Shown in pieces: positions 55,186-64,000 of a stretch of 64,000 bases of DNA. Under the pieces are notes generated by a model. That model was not told where the DNA came from. It saw only the letters and a list, made by a program, of their open reading frames with translations, and searched no databases. A program made the translations under genes and the position numbers. Location of the stretch: positions 806,001-870,000 of the forward strand of contig NZ_CP039887.1 of the NCBI RefSeq assembly GCF_005221305.1, given 5' to 3'. This DNA comes from Neisseria subflava (GTDB taxonomy: Bacteria > Pseudomonadota > Gammaproteobacteria > Burkholderiales > Neisseriaceae). The stretch's first letter is position 1. Each line of letters begins with the position of its first letter.

Positions 55186-56946
55186 ATGCGATTATTCTCC
55201 GGATCTTCAGACGGCCTGAGCCTGTCTTCGCGTTTAAAACTGCTGACTTTTTTATGGGTCAGTTCGGCGTTTTTGTCGATTGTCTTTACCCTGCTGCTTT
55301 CTTGGCGTTTGGAAAACGCAGCCAAAACGATTGAAGATGCGGGCAGTTTGAAAATGCAGGTGTACCGTTTGGCTTACATGGCAAGTGTCCGTACACCCAA
55401 TGCGCAAATTGACAACCAAATCAAAGAATTTGAGCGTACGCTGGCCAATGTGACGCAAAGCGATGCCATTCATCCGCTGATTCCGTCTCAAATGCCATTG
55501 GCTTACGACTTGATTCAATCGATGCTGTTGATTGATTGGGAATCCAACATCAAGCCGTCTTTGCAGCATTACGAGCGTCCGACCCAAATCGGCCTGTACC
55601 GTTTTGCCGGCAACATCGAGCTATTTTTACAGGCGATGGAAAATGCCAACGAGCAAAATACCTTGTGGCTGCGCCGCTTTCAAATGGCCATGATGCTGAT
55701 GATTGTTGTGGCTGCAGGCTTGATGATTGTTTGGCATTATTCATGGATTATCCGACCCTTGGAAAAACTGCGTGATGGTGTAGAGACCATCAGCAAAGGG
55801 CATTTCGGCGTTCAAATCGAGACAGACCAGATCCGTGAGTTTGCCCAAGTAAGCAAGGGTTTCAACCAAATGAGCCGTCGTCTGCATACGCTTTATACAG
55901 ACTTGGAAGGACAGGTTGCCAAACAAACCCAAGACTTGGCGCGACAAAACCGTGATTTGACCCTGCTCTACCAAACCACGCGTAATCTGCACCAAACCTT
56001 TACACCGCAACAGGCGGCAGAAGAATTTTTAACTCAAATTCTACCGGCGTTTTCAGCCTTAGGCGGTACGGTATATCTTTCCGATGAGGAGCGGAAACGT
56101 TCTGATTTGGCGGCAAGCGTCGGTGAAACCGAAGAAGGAAATCGTGTAGAATTTCCAATTGTTTATCAAGATGAACAGCTCGGCGTACTGACCCTATATT
56201 TTTCAGACGGCCATATGCCTGATGAGAAAGACAAAAAACTGCTGCATACTTTAAGTGGACAGTTGGGCATTTCCATCGCCAACAACCGCATGGAACAAGA
56301 ACGCCGCCTACTTGCAGTCTTGCAGGAGCGTAACTTGATTGCGCAAGGTTTGCATGACAGCATCGCACAAGCTTTGACCTTTTTGAATTTGCAGGTACAA
56401 ATGCTGGAAAGCGCGTTTGCTTCAGACCAACGCGAGCAGGCCGAAGAAAATATCGGCTTCATCAAAGACGGCGTGCAGGAATGCTACGAAGACGTACGCG
56501 AACTTTTGATGAATTTCCGCACCAAAATCAGTAATAAAGATTTTCCTGAAGCGGTAGAATCGCTGCTGGCGCGTTTTGAACGACAAACCGGTATTCCAGT
56601 TGATTTAAAATGGCAGGACGATGGGCAGGCTTTGAATTATGATGAGCATTTGCAGATCATCTTCATCTTGCAGGAAAGCCTGTCTAATATCCGGAAGCAC
56701 GCACGTGCGCAACATGTCAGCGTCGAAATTGCCAACCACGGCGATTTTGTCATGACCATTCGTGACGACGGCGCAGGCTTTAATAAAGAACACCTATCAA
56801 ACCGGCCTTCAGGCGAACATGTCGGCTTGGGCATTATGCAAGAACGGGCCCAACGGATTAACGCAGAATTGGCCATTACATCGCAGATTGGGCAAGGTAC
56901 GGCGGTTATGCTGACTTTGCCGCAACAAATGAGAACAGCATCATGA
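55186..56946 (+). CDS. narQ: Nitrate/nitrite sensor histidine kinase NarQ/NarX type
   Basis: Membrane kinase of 586 residues. TM1 lies near 17-40. The nitrate-sensing P-box (DAGSLKMQVYRLAYMAS) follows near 51-67; TM2 is near 165-187, then HAMP to about 245 and a GAF-like/linker region. The HisKA_3 H-box LIAQGLHDSIAQALTFLNLQ is near 383, with the ATPase domain (IIFILQESLSNIRKHARAQH, DDGAGF, GLGIMQERA) at the end. It pairs with the next gene, overlapping it by 4 bases. In pathogenic Neisseria NarQ/NarP controls nitrite reductase aniA; the same is expected here. Confidence 0.92.
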   Translation: MRLFSGSSDGLSLSSRLKLLTFLWVSSAFLSIVFTLLLSWRLENAAKTIEDAGSLKMQVYRLAYMASVRTPNAQIDNQIKEFERTLANVTQSDAIHPLIPSQMPLAYDLIQSMLLIDWESNIKPSLQHYERPTQIGLYRFAGNIELFLQAMENANEQNTLWLRRFQMAMMLMIVVAAGLMIVWHYSWIIRPLEKLRDGVETISKGHFGVQIETDQIREFAQVSKGFNQMSRRLHTLYTDLEGQVAKQTQDLARQNRDLTLLYQTTRNLHQTFTPQQAAEEFLTQILPAFSALGGTVYLSDEERKRSDLAASVGETEEGNRVEFPIVYQDEQLGVLTLYFSDGHMPDEKDKKLLHTLSGQLGISIANNRMEQERRLLAVLQERNLIAQGLHDSIAQALTFLNLQVQMLESAFASDQREQAEENIGFIKDGVQECYEDVRELLMNFRTKISNKDFPEAVESLLARFERQTGIPVDLKWQDDGQALNYDEHLQIIFILQESLSNIRKHARAQHVSVEIANHGDFVMTIRDDGAGFNKEHLSNRPSGEHVGLGIMQERAQRINAELAITSQIGQGTAVMLTLPQQMRTAS

Positions 56947-57599
56947 CGATTAAAATTACCCTTATTGACGACCACACCCTATTTCGCAGCGGTATCAAGG
57001 CCTTGCTTTCACGCCAGCCTGATTTTGAAGTCGTCGGCGAAGCTTCAGACGGCCTGGCCGGCGTAAAAATGGTTGAGCAGCTCAAGCCTGATGTGGCCTT
57101 GCTGGACTTGGATATGCCGGTTATGAACGGCCGCGAAGCATTGGCTCAAATTTTAAGTATCAATCCGCAGCTGACCGTCATCATGCTGACCGTTTCTGAA
57201 GACAGCGACGATTTGACCGAATGTATGCGTATGGGTGCAAAAGGCTTTTTGCTGAAAAACATCAACGCCGACTTCCTGTTGGAAAGCATCCGCAAAGCTG
57301 TCGATGGCGACAACGTCTTTTCTCCAGAAATGACCAGCCGCTTAGTGCAATCGCTGATTTCTCCCTCTCCTTCACGCTCCGACCATCTGCTGGAGCAACT
57401 GACCCCGCGCGAAATGGAAATCTTGGGCTATCTTGCCGCCGGACACAGCAACAAAATCATTGCCCGCCATTTGAATCTGGCAGAGTCAACCGTCAAAGTG
57501 CATGTACAAAACCTGTTGCGCAAGTTAAACCTAAGCAGCCGCGTCCAAGCAGCGGTTTATGCGGTGCAACACAAAGTACCGCAACCGGTATTGTCTTAA
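56943..57599 (+). CDS. narP: Response regulator NarP/NarL type
   Basis: DNA-binding regulator of 218 residues. The receiver domain has DDH near residue 9, the phospho-accepting Asp in DVALLDLDMPVMNG near 58, Thr/Lys in MLTVSE and FLLKNI. A LuxR/FixJ helix-turn-helix occupies about 155-205 (LTPREMEILGYLAAG, STVKVHVQNLLRKL). The ATGA overlap with the kinase gene shows translational coupling. Confidence 0.93.
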   Translation: MTIKITLIDDHTLFRSGIKALLSRQPDFEVVGEASDGLAGVKMVEQLKPDVALLDLDMPVMNGREALAQILSINPQLTVIMLTVSEDSDDLTECMRMGAKGFLLKNINADFLLESIRKAVDGDNVFSPEMTSRLVQSLISPSPSRSDHLLEQLTPREMEILGYLAAGHSNKIIARHLNLAESTVKVHVQNLLRKLNLSSRVQAAVYAVQHKVPQPVLS

Positions 57600-57635
57600 A
57601 AAGGCCGTCTGAAACCTTCTTTTTAAAAGGTTTCA
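57600..57635. other. DUS followed by an AAAGG/CCTTT hairpin
   Basis: AAAGGCCGTCTGAAACCTT, a T-run, then AAAAGGTTTCAGG: an imperfect stem after narP that may end the narQP transcript. Confidence 0.45.
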
Positions 57636-57653
57636 GGAAAAGCGTTTATTCGC

Positions 57654-57659
57654 TATAAT
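57654..57659 (+). promoter_or_regulatory. Possible -10 box upstream of trmB
   Basis: TATAAT preceded by CGC, 78 bases before the trmB start; the -35 is weak. A reverse DUS lies in the leader at 57692-57704. Confidence 0.35.
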
Positions 57660-57736
57660 CACGCCGATTTATATGCAGGGTTGTCTGATTCTTTCAGACG
57701 GCCTTTTTATTTGATTTTTCACTGATTTAAAACAAC

Positions 57737-58453
57737 ATGTCCGAAAACATTCCAGAAAATACACCCGAAAATACCGTTCCGGAAGAACACAAACGCAGCA
57801 TCCGCAGTTTCGTCTTACGCCAAGGCCATATGACCGCGGCCCAACAGCGCGCCATTGATACGATGTGGCCGCAATTTGGTGTGGACTTCCAAGAAGCTCC
57901 TTTGGATTTGAACCGCGCTTTTGGACGGGACAATCCTAAAGTATTGGAAATCGGTTTCGGTATGGGCGTTGCGACAGTGGAAATCGCCAAACGTCTGCCC
58001 GATACCGACTTTTTAGCGATTGATGTTCACGGCCCAGGTGTCGGTAATATTTTGAAGCTGATTGAGGAAGAACACATTTCCAATATCCGTGTGATGCGTC
58101 ATGATGCGGTGGAAGTAGTGGAAAAGATGCTGGAAGACGGTTCTTTAGACGGCATTCATATTTTCTTCCCTGACCCTTGGCACAAAAAACGCCACAATAA
58201 ACGCCGCTTGGTACAAGTGCCGTTTGTTGAAAAGCTGCTGCCCAAACTCAAAAGCGGCGGCTATGTCCATATGGCGACCGACTGGGAAGAATACGCCGTG
58301 CAAATGCTGGAGGTTTTGAGCAGTTTCGACGCTTTGCAAAACACGGCTGCCGATTACGCCCCTACACCTGATTATCGCCCTGAAACCAAATTTGAAGCTC
58401 GAGGCAAACGATTGGGTCATGGCGTTTGGGACTTGGTGTTCCGTAAGAAATAA
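57737..58453 (+). CDS. trmB: tRNA (guanine-N7-)-methyltransferase
   Basis: SAM-dependent methylation of G46 in tRNA. The 238-residue protein has the SAM-binding VLEIGFGMGVATVEIAKR near residue 73, the family segment HIFFPDPWHKKRHNKRRLVQ near 140 and a conserved C-terminal TKFEARGKRLGHGVWDL. The acidic N-terminal stretch (about 1-15) is variable in the family. Confidence 0.96.
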   Translation: MSENIPENTPENTVPEEHKRSIRSFVLRQGHMTAAQQRAIDTMWPQFGVDFQEAPLDLNRAFGRDNPKVLEIGFGMGVATVEIAKRLPDTDFLAIDVHGPGVGNILKLIEEEHISNIRVMRHDAVEVVEKMLEDGSLDGIHIFFPDPWHKKRHNKRRLVQVPFVEKLLPKLKSGGYVHMATDWEEYAVQMLEVLSSFDALQNTAADYAPTPDYRPETKFEARGKRLGHGVWDLVFRKK

Positions 58454-58470
58454 AGCCAAACATAAAACAC

Positions 58471-58502
58471 AAGGCCGTCTGAAAAATTTCAGACGGCCTT
58501 TT
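58471..58502. terminator. Bidirectional DUS terminator
   Basis: AAGGCCGTCTGAAA pairs with TTTCAGACGGCCTT between the convergent trmB and ilvA genes. Confidence 0.8.
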
Positions 58503-58512
58503 ATCTTATTGA

Positions 58513-60036
58513 TTAAGCCAAGAAAAGTTTATAAGCCGGATTATCGGTTTCTTCTTTATAAACATAACCCAAGCTCTCCAAGAAATCGGTAAAGGCTTCA
58601 TTGTCGCTTTCAGGTACATCGATACCGACCAAAATACGGCCGTAGTCCGCACCATGATTGCGATAATGGAACAAAGTGATATTCCATTCGGCGCGCATAT
58701 GGTTCAAGAAACGGGACAATGCGCCGGGGCGTTCCGGAAATTCAAAGCTGACCAAACGTTCACTGGATACTTTTTCCGTACGTCCGCCGACCATGTAACG
58801 GATATGGATTTTGGCGATTTCGTCATTGGTCAGGTCAACATTCGGCAAACCTGCGTCAGCCAGTTGTTTGCTGATGACGGCCAAGTCTTGCGCACCGGCA
58901 GTTTGCAAGCCGACAAAAATATGAGCCTTGTTGTCATTGCCGTAGCGGTAGTTGAACTCGGTAATATTCCGACTACCCAATATATTGATAAACTTGAGGA
59001 AGCTGCCTTTTTCTTCAGGAATGGTAACGGCAAAAATACCTTCGTTGCCCTCACCCAGTTCACTGCGTTCAGAAACATGGCGCAGGCGGTGGAAGTTCAT
59101 GTTGGCACCACTAGTGACCGCAACCAAATTTTGACCTTGGATATTGTTTTTCGCGACATAAGCCTTCAGGCCGGCAAGGGCCAATGCGCCCGCAGGCTCG
59201 GTAATGCTGCGCGTATCGTCAAAAATATCTTTGATGGCGCCGCACAACATATCCGTATTGACCGTAATAATCTCGTCCAATAGCTCTTTACACAGGCGGA
59301 AGGTCTCCTCACCCACCACTTTAACAGCCGTGCCGTCTGAAAACAGGCCGACATCTTTCAAATGTACGATTTCCCCTGCCTCAACCGATTGCTTCATACA
59401 GCAAGAATCATCGGTTTGCACGCCAATGACTTTAATTTCAGGGCAAACCTGTTTAATAAATGCCGCCACGCCAGCCGCCAAACCGCCGCCGCCAATCGGC
59501 ACAAAAATCGCATTGATATTGCGGTGTTGACGGAGGATTTCCATGCCGATGGTTCCCTGACCCGCAATCACATCAGGATCATCAAACGGCGCGATATAGG
59601 TCAGTTTTTCCTTTTCTGCCAACTCCATCGCATAATCATAGGCATCGTTGTAAGACACACCTTTCAATACCACTTCGCCGCCTCGGCTCTTTACCGCGTC
59701 AATTTTGATTTTCGGCGTAGTCTCCGGCATCACAATCACCGCACGGCAACCCAAATACTGCGCCGACAAAGCCACACCCTGCGCATGGTTGCCCGCGCTT
59801 GCTGCAATCACGCCGCAATCCAAGGCTTCTTTTGGCAGCTTCGCCATTTTGTTGTACGCGCCGCGAATTTTGAACGAAAACACCGGCTGCAAATCTTCAC
59901 GTTTAAGCAAAACCTGATTGTTCAGACGGCCTGACAAACTGCGCGCCAAATCCAAAGGCGTTTCTACGGCCACATCATAAACTGAAGCGGTCAAAATACG
60001 GGTTAGATAATCAGAAAGAGGAAGGGAATGGTTCAT
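58513..60036 (-). CDS. ilvA: Threonine ammonia-lyase (biosynthetic)
   Basis: PLP-dependent deamination of threonine to 2-oxobutanoate, the first step to isoleucine. The 507 residues correspond to the long, feedback-controlled form. PLP-lysine lies in VFSFKIRGAYNK near residue 57, and the Gly-rich phosphate loop VPIGGGGLAAG near 185. Two ACT-like domains follow (EGIFAVTIPEEKGSFLKF near 333; LVSFEFPERPGALSRFLNHM near 430), the site of isoleucine/valine control. Confidence 0.96.
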   Translation of the reverse strand: MNHSLPLSDYLTRILTASVYDVAVETPLDLARSLSGRLNNQVLLKREDLQPVFSFKIRGAYNKMAKLPKEALDCGVIAASAGNHAQGVALSAQYLGCRAVIVMPETTPKIKIDAVKSRGGEVVLKGVSYNDAYDYAMELAEKEKLTYIAPFDDPDVIAGQGTIGMEILRQHRNINAIFVPIGGGGLAAGVAAFIKQVCPEIKVIGVQTDDSCCMKQSVEAGEIVHLKDVGLFSDGTAVKVVGEETFRLCKELLDEIITVNTDMLCGAIKDIFDDTRSITEPAGALALAGLKAYVAKNNIQGQNLVAVTSGANMNFHRLRHVSERSELGEGNEGIFAVTIPEEKGSFLKFINILGSRNITEFNYRYGNDNKAHIFVGLQTAGAQDLAVISKQLADAGLPNVDLTNDEIAKIHIRYMVGGRTEKVSSERLVSFEFPERPGALSRFLNHMRAEWNITLFHYRNHGADYGRILVGIDVPESDNEAFTDFLESLGYVYKEETDNPAYKLFLA

Positions 60037-60240
60037 GGTATTTTAGTGTTCGGAAATAAATTGCAATTCGGCCAAATCGACCGGAGGAAAAAGTTAAAAC
60101 CATACCCCTGAGGCCGTCTGAAGGCAAGAAAAATCTTAGCAAAGCCTAAATGAGACGGTATAATGTCCACTTAATATCTATTTAATATGCCAAACTGTTT
60201 ACCTCATAACAGTGTCCACTCATATTCAAATCCACAAATA

Positions 60241-61458
60241 ATGATGAAAAAAACGCTACTTAGCTTAATTTTTGCTGCCCTCCTGAATACTCATTCCCTT
60301 GCTGCCGACCTGGTTGCATCCACACCTGCCGTACAAAGCGAGGCTCAAACGCAGCCGCTGCTGCACAGCATCAACAGCCCGACAACGCCGCCGGAAATTG
60401 CGGCAACTGCCTATATCGTTACCGACTTGCACAGCAAGCAAACCTTGGCATCCAACAATGCCGACACGCCTATCGAGCCTGCCGCGTTGACGCAAATGAT
60501 GACTGCTTACCTTGCCTTTAAAGCACTGGAAAACGGTACGCTTGAGGCAGGCCAAATGCTGACTGTTTCCAATGCTGCATGGAAAGTCGAAGGTTCGCGC
60601 ATGTTCCTCGATCCTAAAGTTCCTGTCAGCGTCAGCTCCTTGATTAAGGGTACAACCATCCAGTCAGCCAACGATGCCGCCATTACCCTTGCCGAAGCCA
60701 TTGGCAACGGCTCTATCGATGAATTCGTCAAACAAATGAACGAAGAAGCCAAACGCTTGGGCATGAAGCACACCCACTTCAACAACCCGACCGGTATTTC
60801 TTCTAACGGCCATGTTTCAACCGTTGGCGACCTTGCCATCTTGGCTGCCGCGCTCATCAATGACTATCCGAAATATTATCCTTTATTTGCAAACAAATCT
60901 TTCAAATACAATAATATCGAGCAGCCCAACCGCAATCTCCTGCTCTATCGCGACAGCAGTATCGACGGTTTGAAAACCGGCTATAGCGAAGGCGCAGGCT
61001 ATCATCTTGCCGCTTCCAGCAAACGCAACAACCGCCGTATTGTATCCATTCTTGCCGGTGCCGAATCCACCGAAGCGCGCGCCAGCGAAAGCAGCAAACT
61101 GCTCAACTGGTCATTGCAGGCATTTGATACGCCTAAACTTTACAACGGCGGAGAAGTGATTTCCCAAGTCAAAGTTTACAAAGGCAGCACCAAAGCCGTA
61201 GATATCGGTTTCTTGGACGATGTTTACATTACCATTCCTCACGATACCGGCAAAAACGTCAAACCAATCTTAGAAACGCTTCAGCCCGTCCTCGCCCCGA
61301 TTGAAAAAGGCCAAGTATTGGGCAAGCTGAAAGTCATGAAAGACGGTAAAATTATTGCCGAAAAAGACGTCGTCGCCCTGACCGGCGTAGAAGAAGGCAG
61401 CTGGTTGCGCCGTATGTGGGACGCGATTGTGTTGTGGTTTAAAAGTTTATTCAGTTAA
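60241..61458 (+). CDS. PBP5-like D-alanyl-D-alanine carboxypeptidase homologue lacking the catalytic Ser and Lys
   Basis: Exported protein of 405 residues, with signal peptide (MMKKTLLSLIFAALLNTHSLAA), peptidase S11 domain and a C-terminal amphipathic anchor (WLRRMWDAIVLWFKSLF). In active PBP5 relatives the nucleophile motif is PASLTKMMT; here it reads PAALTQMMTAYL near residue 83, so Ser is Ala (GCG) and Lys is Gln (CAA). The other two active-site motifs are kept (SAN in IQSANDAA; KTG in DGLKTGYSEGAGYH). The reading frame is intact, so it is likely expressed as a non-catalytic peptidoglycan-binding protein. The start at 60241 is chosen for the signal peptide; an ORF start at 60187 is in frame. 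Confidence 0.9.
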   Translation: MMKKTLLSLIFAALLNTHSLAADLVASTPAVQSEAQTQPLLHSINSPTTPPEIAATAYIVTDLHSKQTLASNNADTPIEPAALTQMMTAYLAFKALENGTLEAGQMLTVSNAAWKVEGSRMFLDPKVPVSVSSLIKGTTIQSANDAAITLAEAIGNGSIDEFVKQMNEEAKRLGMKHTHFNNPTGISSNGHVSTVGDLAILAAALINDYPKYYPLFANKSFKYNNIEQPNRNLLLYRDSSIDGLKTGYSEGAGYHLAASSKRNNRRIVSILAGAESTEARASESSKLLNWSLQAFDTPKLYNGGEVISQVKVYKGSTKAVDIGFLDDVYITIPHDTGKNVKPILETLQPVLAPIEKGQVLGKLKVMKDGKIIAEKDVVALTGVEEGSWLRRMWDAIVLWFKSLFS

Positions 61459-61482
61459 TCCTCTTTCTATCAAAACATAAAT

Positions 61483-61514
61483 AAAGGCCGTCTGAAATTT
61501 TCAGACGGCCTTTT
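61483..61514. terminator. DUS terminator after the PBP5-like gene
   Basis: AAAGGCCGTCTGAAA pairs with TTTCAGACGGCCTTTT, with a T-run. Confidence 0.8.
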
Positions 61515-61612
61515 GTATATCTATTTTATGGCTTTAATAAAAATTCCTAACAAGAAATTTATCCATTTTAATCTTAGCAGTTTCAGTGATTGCCAATATG
61601 AAACGCTTCAAA

Positions 61613-61652
61613 AAATGCCGTCTGAAAACACAACGGTTTTCAGACGGCATTT
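61613..61652. terminator. AT-DUS hairpin downstream of the ABC-F gene
   Basis: AAATGCCGTCTGAAAAC pairs with GTTTTCAGACGGCATTT; it lies 30 bases beyond the minus-strand ABC-F gene and terminates it. Confidence 0.75.
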
Positions 61653-61681
61653 CAATACCTTAATAGCTTATCAGTATGGGT

Positions 61682-63310
61682 TTAAACTAAGCCTTTTTTC
61701 TCCAGATAGCTTTCGTAATCGCCCAAGTAGTGTTCATATCCGCCTTTGCCATCCAATTCGATGATTTGGGTGGCCAATGAAGATACAAACTGACGGTCGT
61801 GCGATACGAAAATCAACGTGCCGTTGTATTTTTCCAGCGCCATGTTCAAGGATTCGATGCTTTCCATGTCCATGTGGTTAGTCGGTTCGTCCATGACCAA
61901 AACATTGGGTTTCAACAGCAACAGTTTGCCGTAAAGCATACGGCCTTTTTCGCCACCTGAGAGAACCTTCACTTTTTTCACGACATCGTTGCTGCCGAAG
62001 AGCAAGCGGCCCAAAGTGCCGCGGATGACTTGTTCGTCATCGCCTTCCTGGCCCCATTGGCGCATCCATTCGCTCAGATCCATATCGACGTCGAAGTCGT
62101 TTTCATGGTCTTGCGGGTAGTAGCCGACACTGGCTTTTTCCGCCCATTTGATGGTACCTTCGTCCGGCAACAGGCCGTCTGAATATTCGGGATTGTATGC
62201 GCCGGCCAAGAGTTTCAGCAAGGTAGATTTACCCGCGCCGTTCGGGCCGATGATGGCGAGGCGCTGGCCTGCTTCAAGGATGAAGTTCAGGTTTTTAAAC
62301 AACTGGGTTTCAAAACGTTTGGCCAGTTTTTCAACTTCCACAGCCTGACGGTGCAACTTGGCTTTTTCGTCGGCTTCAAAACGGATATACGGGTTTTGAC
62401 GGGTAGAAGGTTTGACTTCGACCATCTCCGATTTGATTTTGTCTGCCTGTTTCAGACGGCTGGTTGCCTGACGGGCTTTGGATTTGTTGGCAGAGAAACG
62501 GGCAACGAACTCTTGCAGCTCTTGCAGTTTCTCTTTGGCTTTGGCGTTGTCTTTCAGGGCGCGCTCACGCGATTGGGCGGAAGCGAGCATATAGTCGTCG
62601 TAGTTGCCCGGATAGATGGTGATGGTGTTGTAGTCCAAATCCGCCATGTGTGTACAGACTTCGTTCAAGAAGTGACGGTCGTGCGAGATGATGATCATGG
62701 TGGAGTCGTATTGGTTCAACACGCCTTCCAACCAGCGGATGGTATTAATGTCCAAGTTATTGGTCGGTTCGTCCAAGAGCAATACATCTGGCTTGGAGAA
62801 CAGGGCTTGCGCCAGCAATACGCGCAGTTTGAAGCCCGGGGCAACTTCTGCCATGGTCGCATTGTGCAAATCTTCGGAAATGCCCACGCCGCTCAACAAT
62901 TCGGCAGCGCGCGCTTCGGCGGTGTAGCCGTCGTATTCGGCGAACTTGGCTTCCAGTTCGGCGGCTTTCATGTAGTCGTCTTCGGTGGCTTCAGGATTGG
63001 CGTAAATCGCATCACGCTCGGTCATTGCCGCCCACATTTCGGTGTGACCCATCATCACCACGTCCAGCACGCGCATGTCTTCGTAGGCAAACTGGTCTTG
63101 GCGCAATTTACCCAAACGCACGCCGTTTTCAATCGCTACTTCGCCGGCAGTCTGTTCCAAATCGCCGCCGAGGATTTTCATGAAGGTGGATTTGCCCGAA
63201 CCGTTCGCGCCGATCAAGCCGTAGCGGTTGCCTTCGCCGAACTTGACGGATACGTTTTCAAACAGCGGCTTTGCGCCGAACTGCATGGTGATGCCGTTGG
63301 TAGAAATCAT
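61682..63310 (-). CDS. ABC-F family ATPase (YbiT-like)
   Basis: Soluble protein of 542 residues with two ABC domains and no membrane segments, a ribosome-associated translation factor family. The start at 63310 (MISTNGITMQFGAKPLFENV) is preferred over upstream codons because it is the family N-terminus. Walker A motifs are GANGSGKST near 36 and GPNGAGKST near 354, and both domains carry Walker B with LLDEPTNNLD and VMDEPTNHMD. The charged interdomain linker (about 240-310) follows EVCTHMADLDYNTITIYPGNY. Closest group: YbiT. Confidence 0.93.
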   Translation of the reverse strand: MISTNGITMQFGAKPLFENVSVKFGEGNRYGLIGANGSGKSTFMKILGGDLEQTAGEVAIENGVRLGKLRQDQFAYEDMRVLDVVMMGHTEMWAAMTERDAIYANPEATEDDYMKAAELEAKFAEYDGYTAEARAAELLSGVGISEDLHNATMAEVAPGFKLRVLLAQALFSKPDVLLLDEPTNNLDINTIRWLEGVLNQYDSTMIIISHDRHFLNEVCTHMADLDYNTITIYPGNYDDYMLASAQSRERALKDNAKAKEKLQELQEFVARFSANKSKARQATSRLKQADKIKSEMVEVKPSTRQNPYIRFEADEKAKLHRQAVEVEKLAKRFETQLFKNLNFILEAGQRLAIIGPNGAGKSTLLKLLAGAYNPEYSDGLLPDEGTIKWAEKASVGYYPQDHENDFDVDMDLSEWMRQWGQEGDDEQVIRGTLGRLLFGSNDVVKKVKVLSGGEKGRMLYGKLLLLKPNVLVMDEPTNHMDMESIESLNMALEKYNGTLIFVSHDRQFVSSLATQIIELDGKGGYEHYLGDYESYLEKKGLV

Positions 63311-63496
63311 TATTCGTAAAACCTTTATAAATAGAATGTTATAATCGGACGCGATTGTAGCATATTTTTGCAAAGACCTCAGGATTGAGGCCATGGCAAA
63401 TGTGTCCAATACCCGATGCAAGATGAAAACAGGCAACGCTTCACGCAAAAATGCGTTGTAGGCAGCATTTCAGGCCGTCTGAAACAGAGAAACGAT

Positions 63497-63691
63497 ATGG
63501 AAACGCACAAAATCTATTACGCCGTGATTATTTTGGTATGCGCCGCTTCCATGCTGCTCAGCCCGTTTTTCTATATCCGCCGCACGCGCTCTGGCACTGA
63601 ATTGTGGCGCGCGCCCAGACAGTGGAAGCCTATCCTCTTCGCCAACATCATCATGATTACGGCTTTGTTTGTTTGGTGGAAATGGTTTTAA
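63497..63691 (+). CDS. Small two-TM membrane protein
   Basis: Protein of 64 residues starting METHKIYYAV. Two hydrophobic segments (IILVCAASMLLSPFFY near 10-26; ILFANIIMITALFVWW near 46-61) are joined by an Arg-rich loop. It precedes the DUF4124-like gene by 13 bases and probably shares its transcript. Function unknown. Confidence 0.7.
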   Translation: METHKIYYAVIILVCAASMLLSPFFYIRRTRSGTELWRAPRQWKPILFANIIMITALFVWWKWF

Positions 63692-63704
63692 GGAAAACTA
63701 AAAA

Positions 63705-64000
63705 ATGAACAAAATTTGGATCAGCACATTACTGCTCGCTTTGACAACCGTGGTTTCCGCCGCACCTATTTTTGAATGTACCGATTCTGCCGGCCGCAAA
63801 GTCTATACCCAAGCCGGCGGCAAAAACTGCAAAGTCAGCAATATCGGCAAACCGTCCGTATATACTTCTGCGCCTGTTTCAACACCGGCAACACCGACTT
63901 CGCCAAGCGAAGCCGAGCAGGCAGAAGAAGCTGTCGCCCTAGTCAATCCGACTGATGTCGGTGCGGCCAAGCGTGCTTTAGATACTGCCAAGAAAAACTT
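63705..64000 (+). CDS. DUF4124-like envelope protein, cut by the window end
   Basis: The first 98 codons are visible. A signal peptide (MNKIWISTLLLALTTVVSA) precedes FECTDSAGRKVYTQAGGKNC, the compact DUF4124 pattern with two Cys. A Ser/Thr/Pro linker (SAPVSTPATPTSPSEAEQ) and the start of a helical segment follow. An AAGGAAA ribosome-binding site is present. The 3' end lies outside. Confidence 0.75.
   Translation, partial: MNKIWISTLLLALTTVVSAAPIFECTDSAGRKVYTQAGGKNCKVSNIGKPSVYTSAPVSTPATPTSPSEAEQAEEAVALVNPTDVGAAKRALDTAKKN

Noticed and set aside
62351..63319. Long open frame opposite the ABC-F gene (322 codons)
   Set aside because: Antisense shadow of a well-supported gene; its His/Val/Gly-rich sequence is the complement of ordinary codons and has no ribosome-binding site.
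1..64000. CRISPR arrays, tRNA or rRNA genes
   Set aside because: No regularly spaced short direct repeats with unique spacers and no tRNA or rRNA-like stretch was noticed; the frequent short repeats are uptake sequences.
1..64000. Correia (CREE) elements
   Set aside because: I did not find the TATAGTGGATTAA-type ends in the gaps.

Overview
The window is chromosomal DNA of a commensal Neisseria. The 12-base DNA uptake sequence (DUS) in its AG form (AGGCCGTCTGAA) occurs throughout, often as inverted pairs behind genes. The gene content (prp locus, NarQ/NarP, PerM, NadA/B/C) is neisserial. AG-DUS rather than ATGCCGTCTGAA argues for the N. subflava/flavescens/mucosa side of the genus rather than for meningococcus or gonococcus; the species is an inference.

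Layout. 0-7 kb: methylcitrate-cycle genes prpC, acnD, prpF and an acetate kinase. 7-13 kb: housekeeping genes (purM, a PerM-type permease, a thioinosine/purine nucleoside phosphorylase, hom and small unknowns). 13.1-31.6 kb: an 18-kb Rhs polymorphic-toxin island. It holds two full-length Rhs proteins with an N-terminal DUF4150 (PAAR-like) domain, which is typical of type VI secretion effectors. Four promoterless C-terminal cassettes follow, two on each strand and converging near 28.0 kb. Each tip domain is different (TNT-like, hydrophobic, ParB-like, unknown, HNH-like broken by a stop, GHH nuclease) and most are followed by an AT-rich immunity gene (SUKH-3-like, four-TM protein, DUF7660, SUKH/SMI1-like, unknown). 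32-40 kb: a haem acquisition and anaerobic haem-degradation cluster, read on the minus strand from a TonB-dependent receptor through an ABC importer to a natural HutW-HutX fusion and a ChuY-like reductase, with Fur-box-like sites. 40-46 kb: a secreted-type MBL-fold hydrolase, a divergent GlxA/AraC regulator and a TonB receptor pseudogene with five lesions. 46-51 kb: de novo NAD synthesis, with nrtR-nadC divergent from nadA-nadB around a palindromic operator. 51-54 kb: an IS481-family element that joins a truncated ygiD to a truncated hsdR. 54-64 kb: mobA, narQ-narP, trmB, ilvA, a PBP5-like protein that lacks its catalytic Ser and Lys, an ABC-F ATPase and two small envelope genes, the last cut by the window end.

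How it fits together. The Rhs island looks like a cassette bank. The conserved Rhs core is shared at near-identity between the two full-length genes and the orphan cassettes, so recombination could place any tip and its immunity gene behind the expressed N-terminus. Different stages are visible: intact pairs, a split immunity gene, a toxin with a nonsense codon and no immunity partner, and short core remnants. No type VI secretion structural gene is in the window.

All calls come from reading the sequence and the translated frames. No database search was run, and family names for the small toxin and immunity proteins are motif-based judgments.
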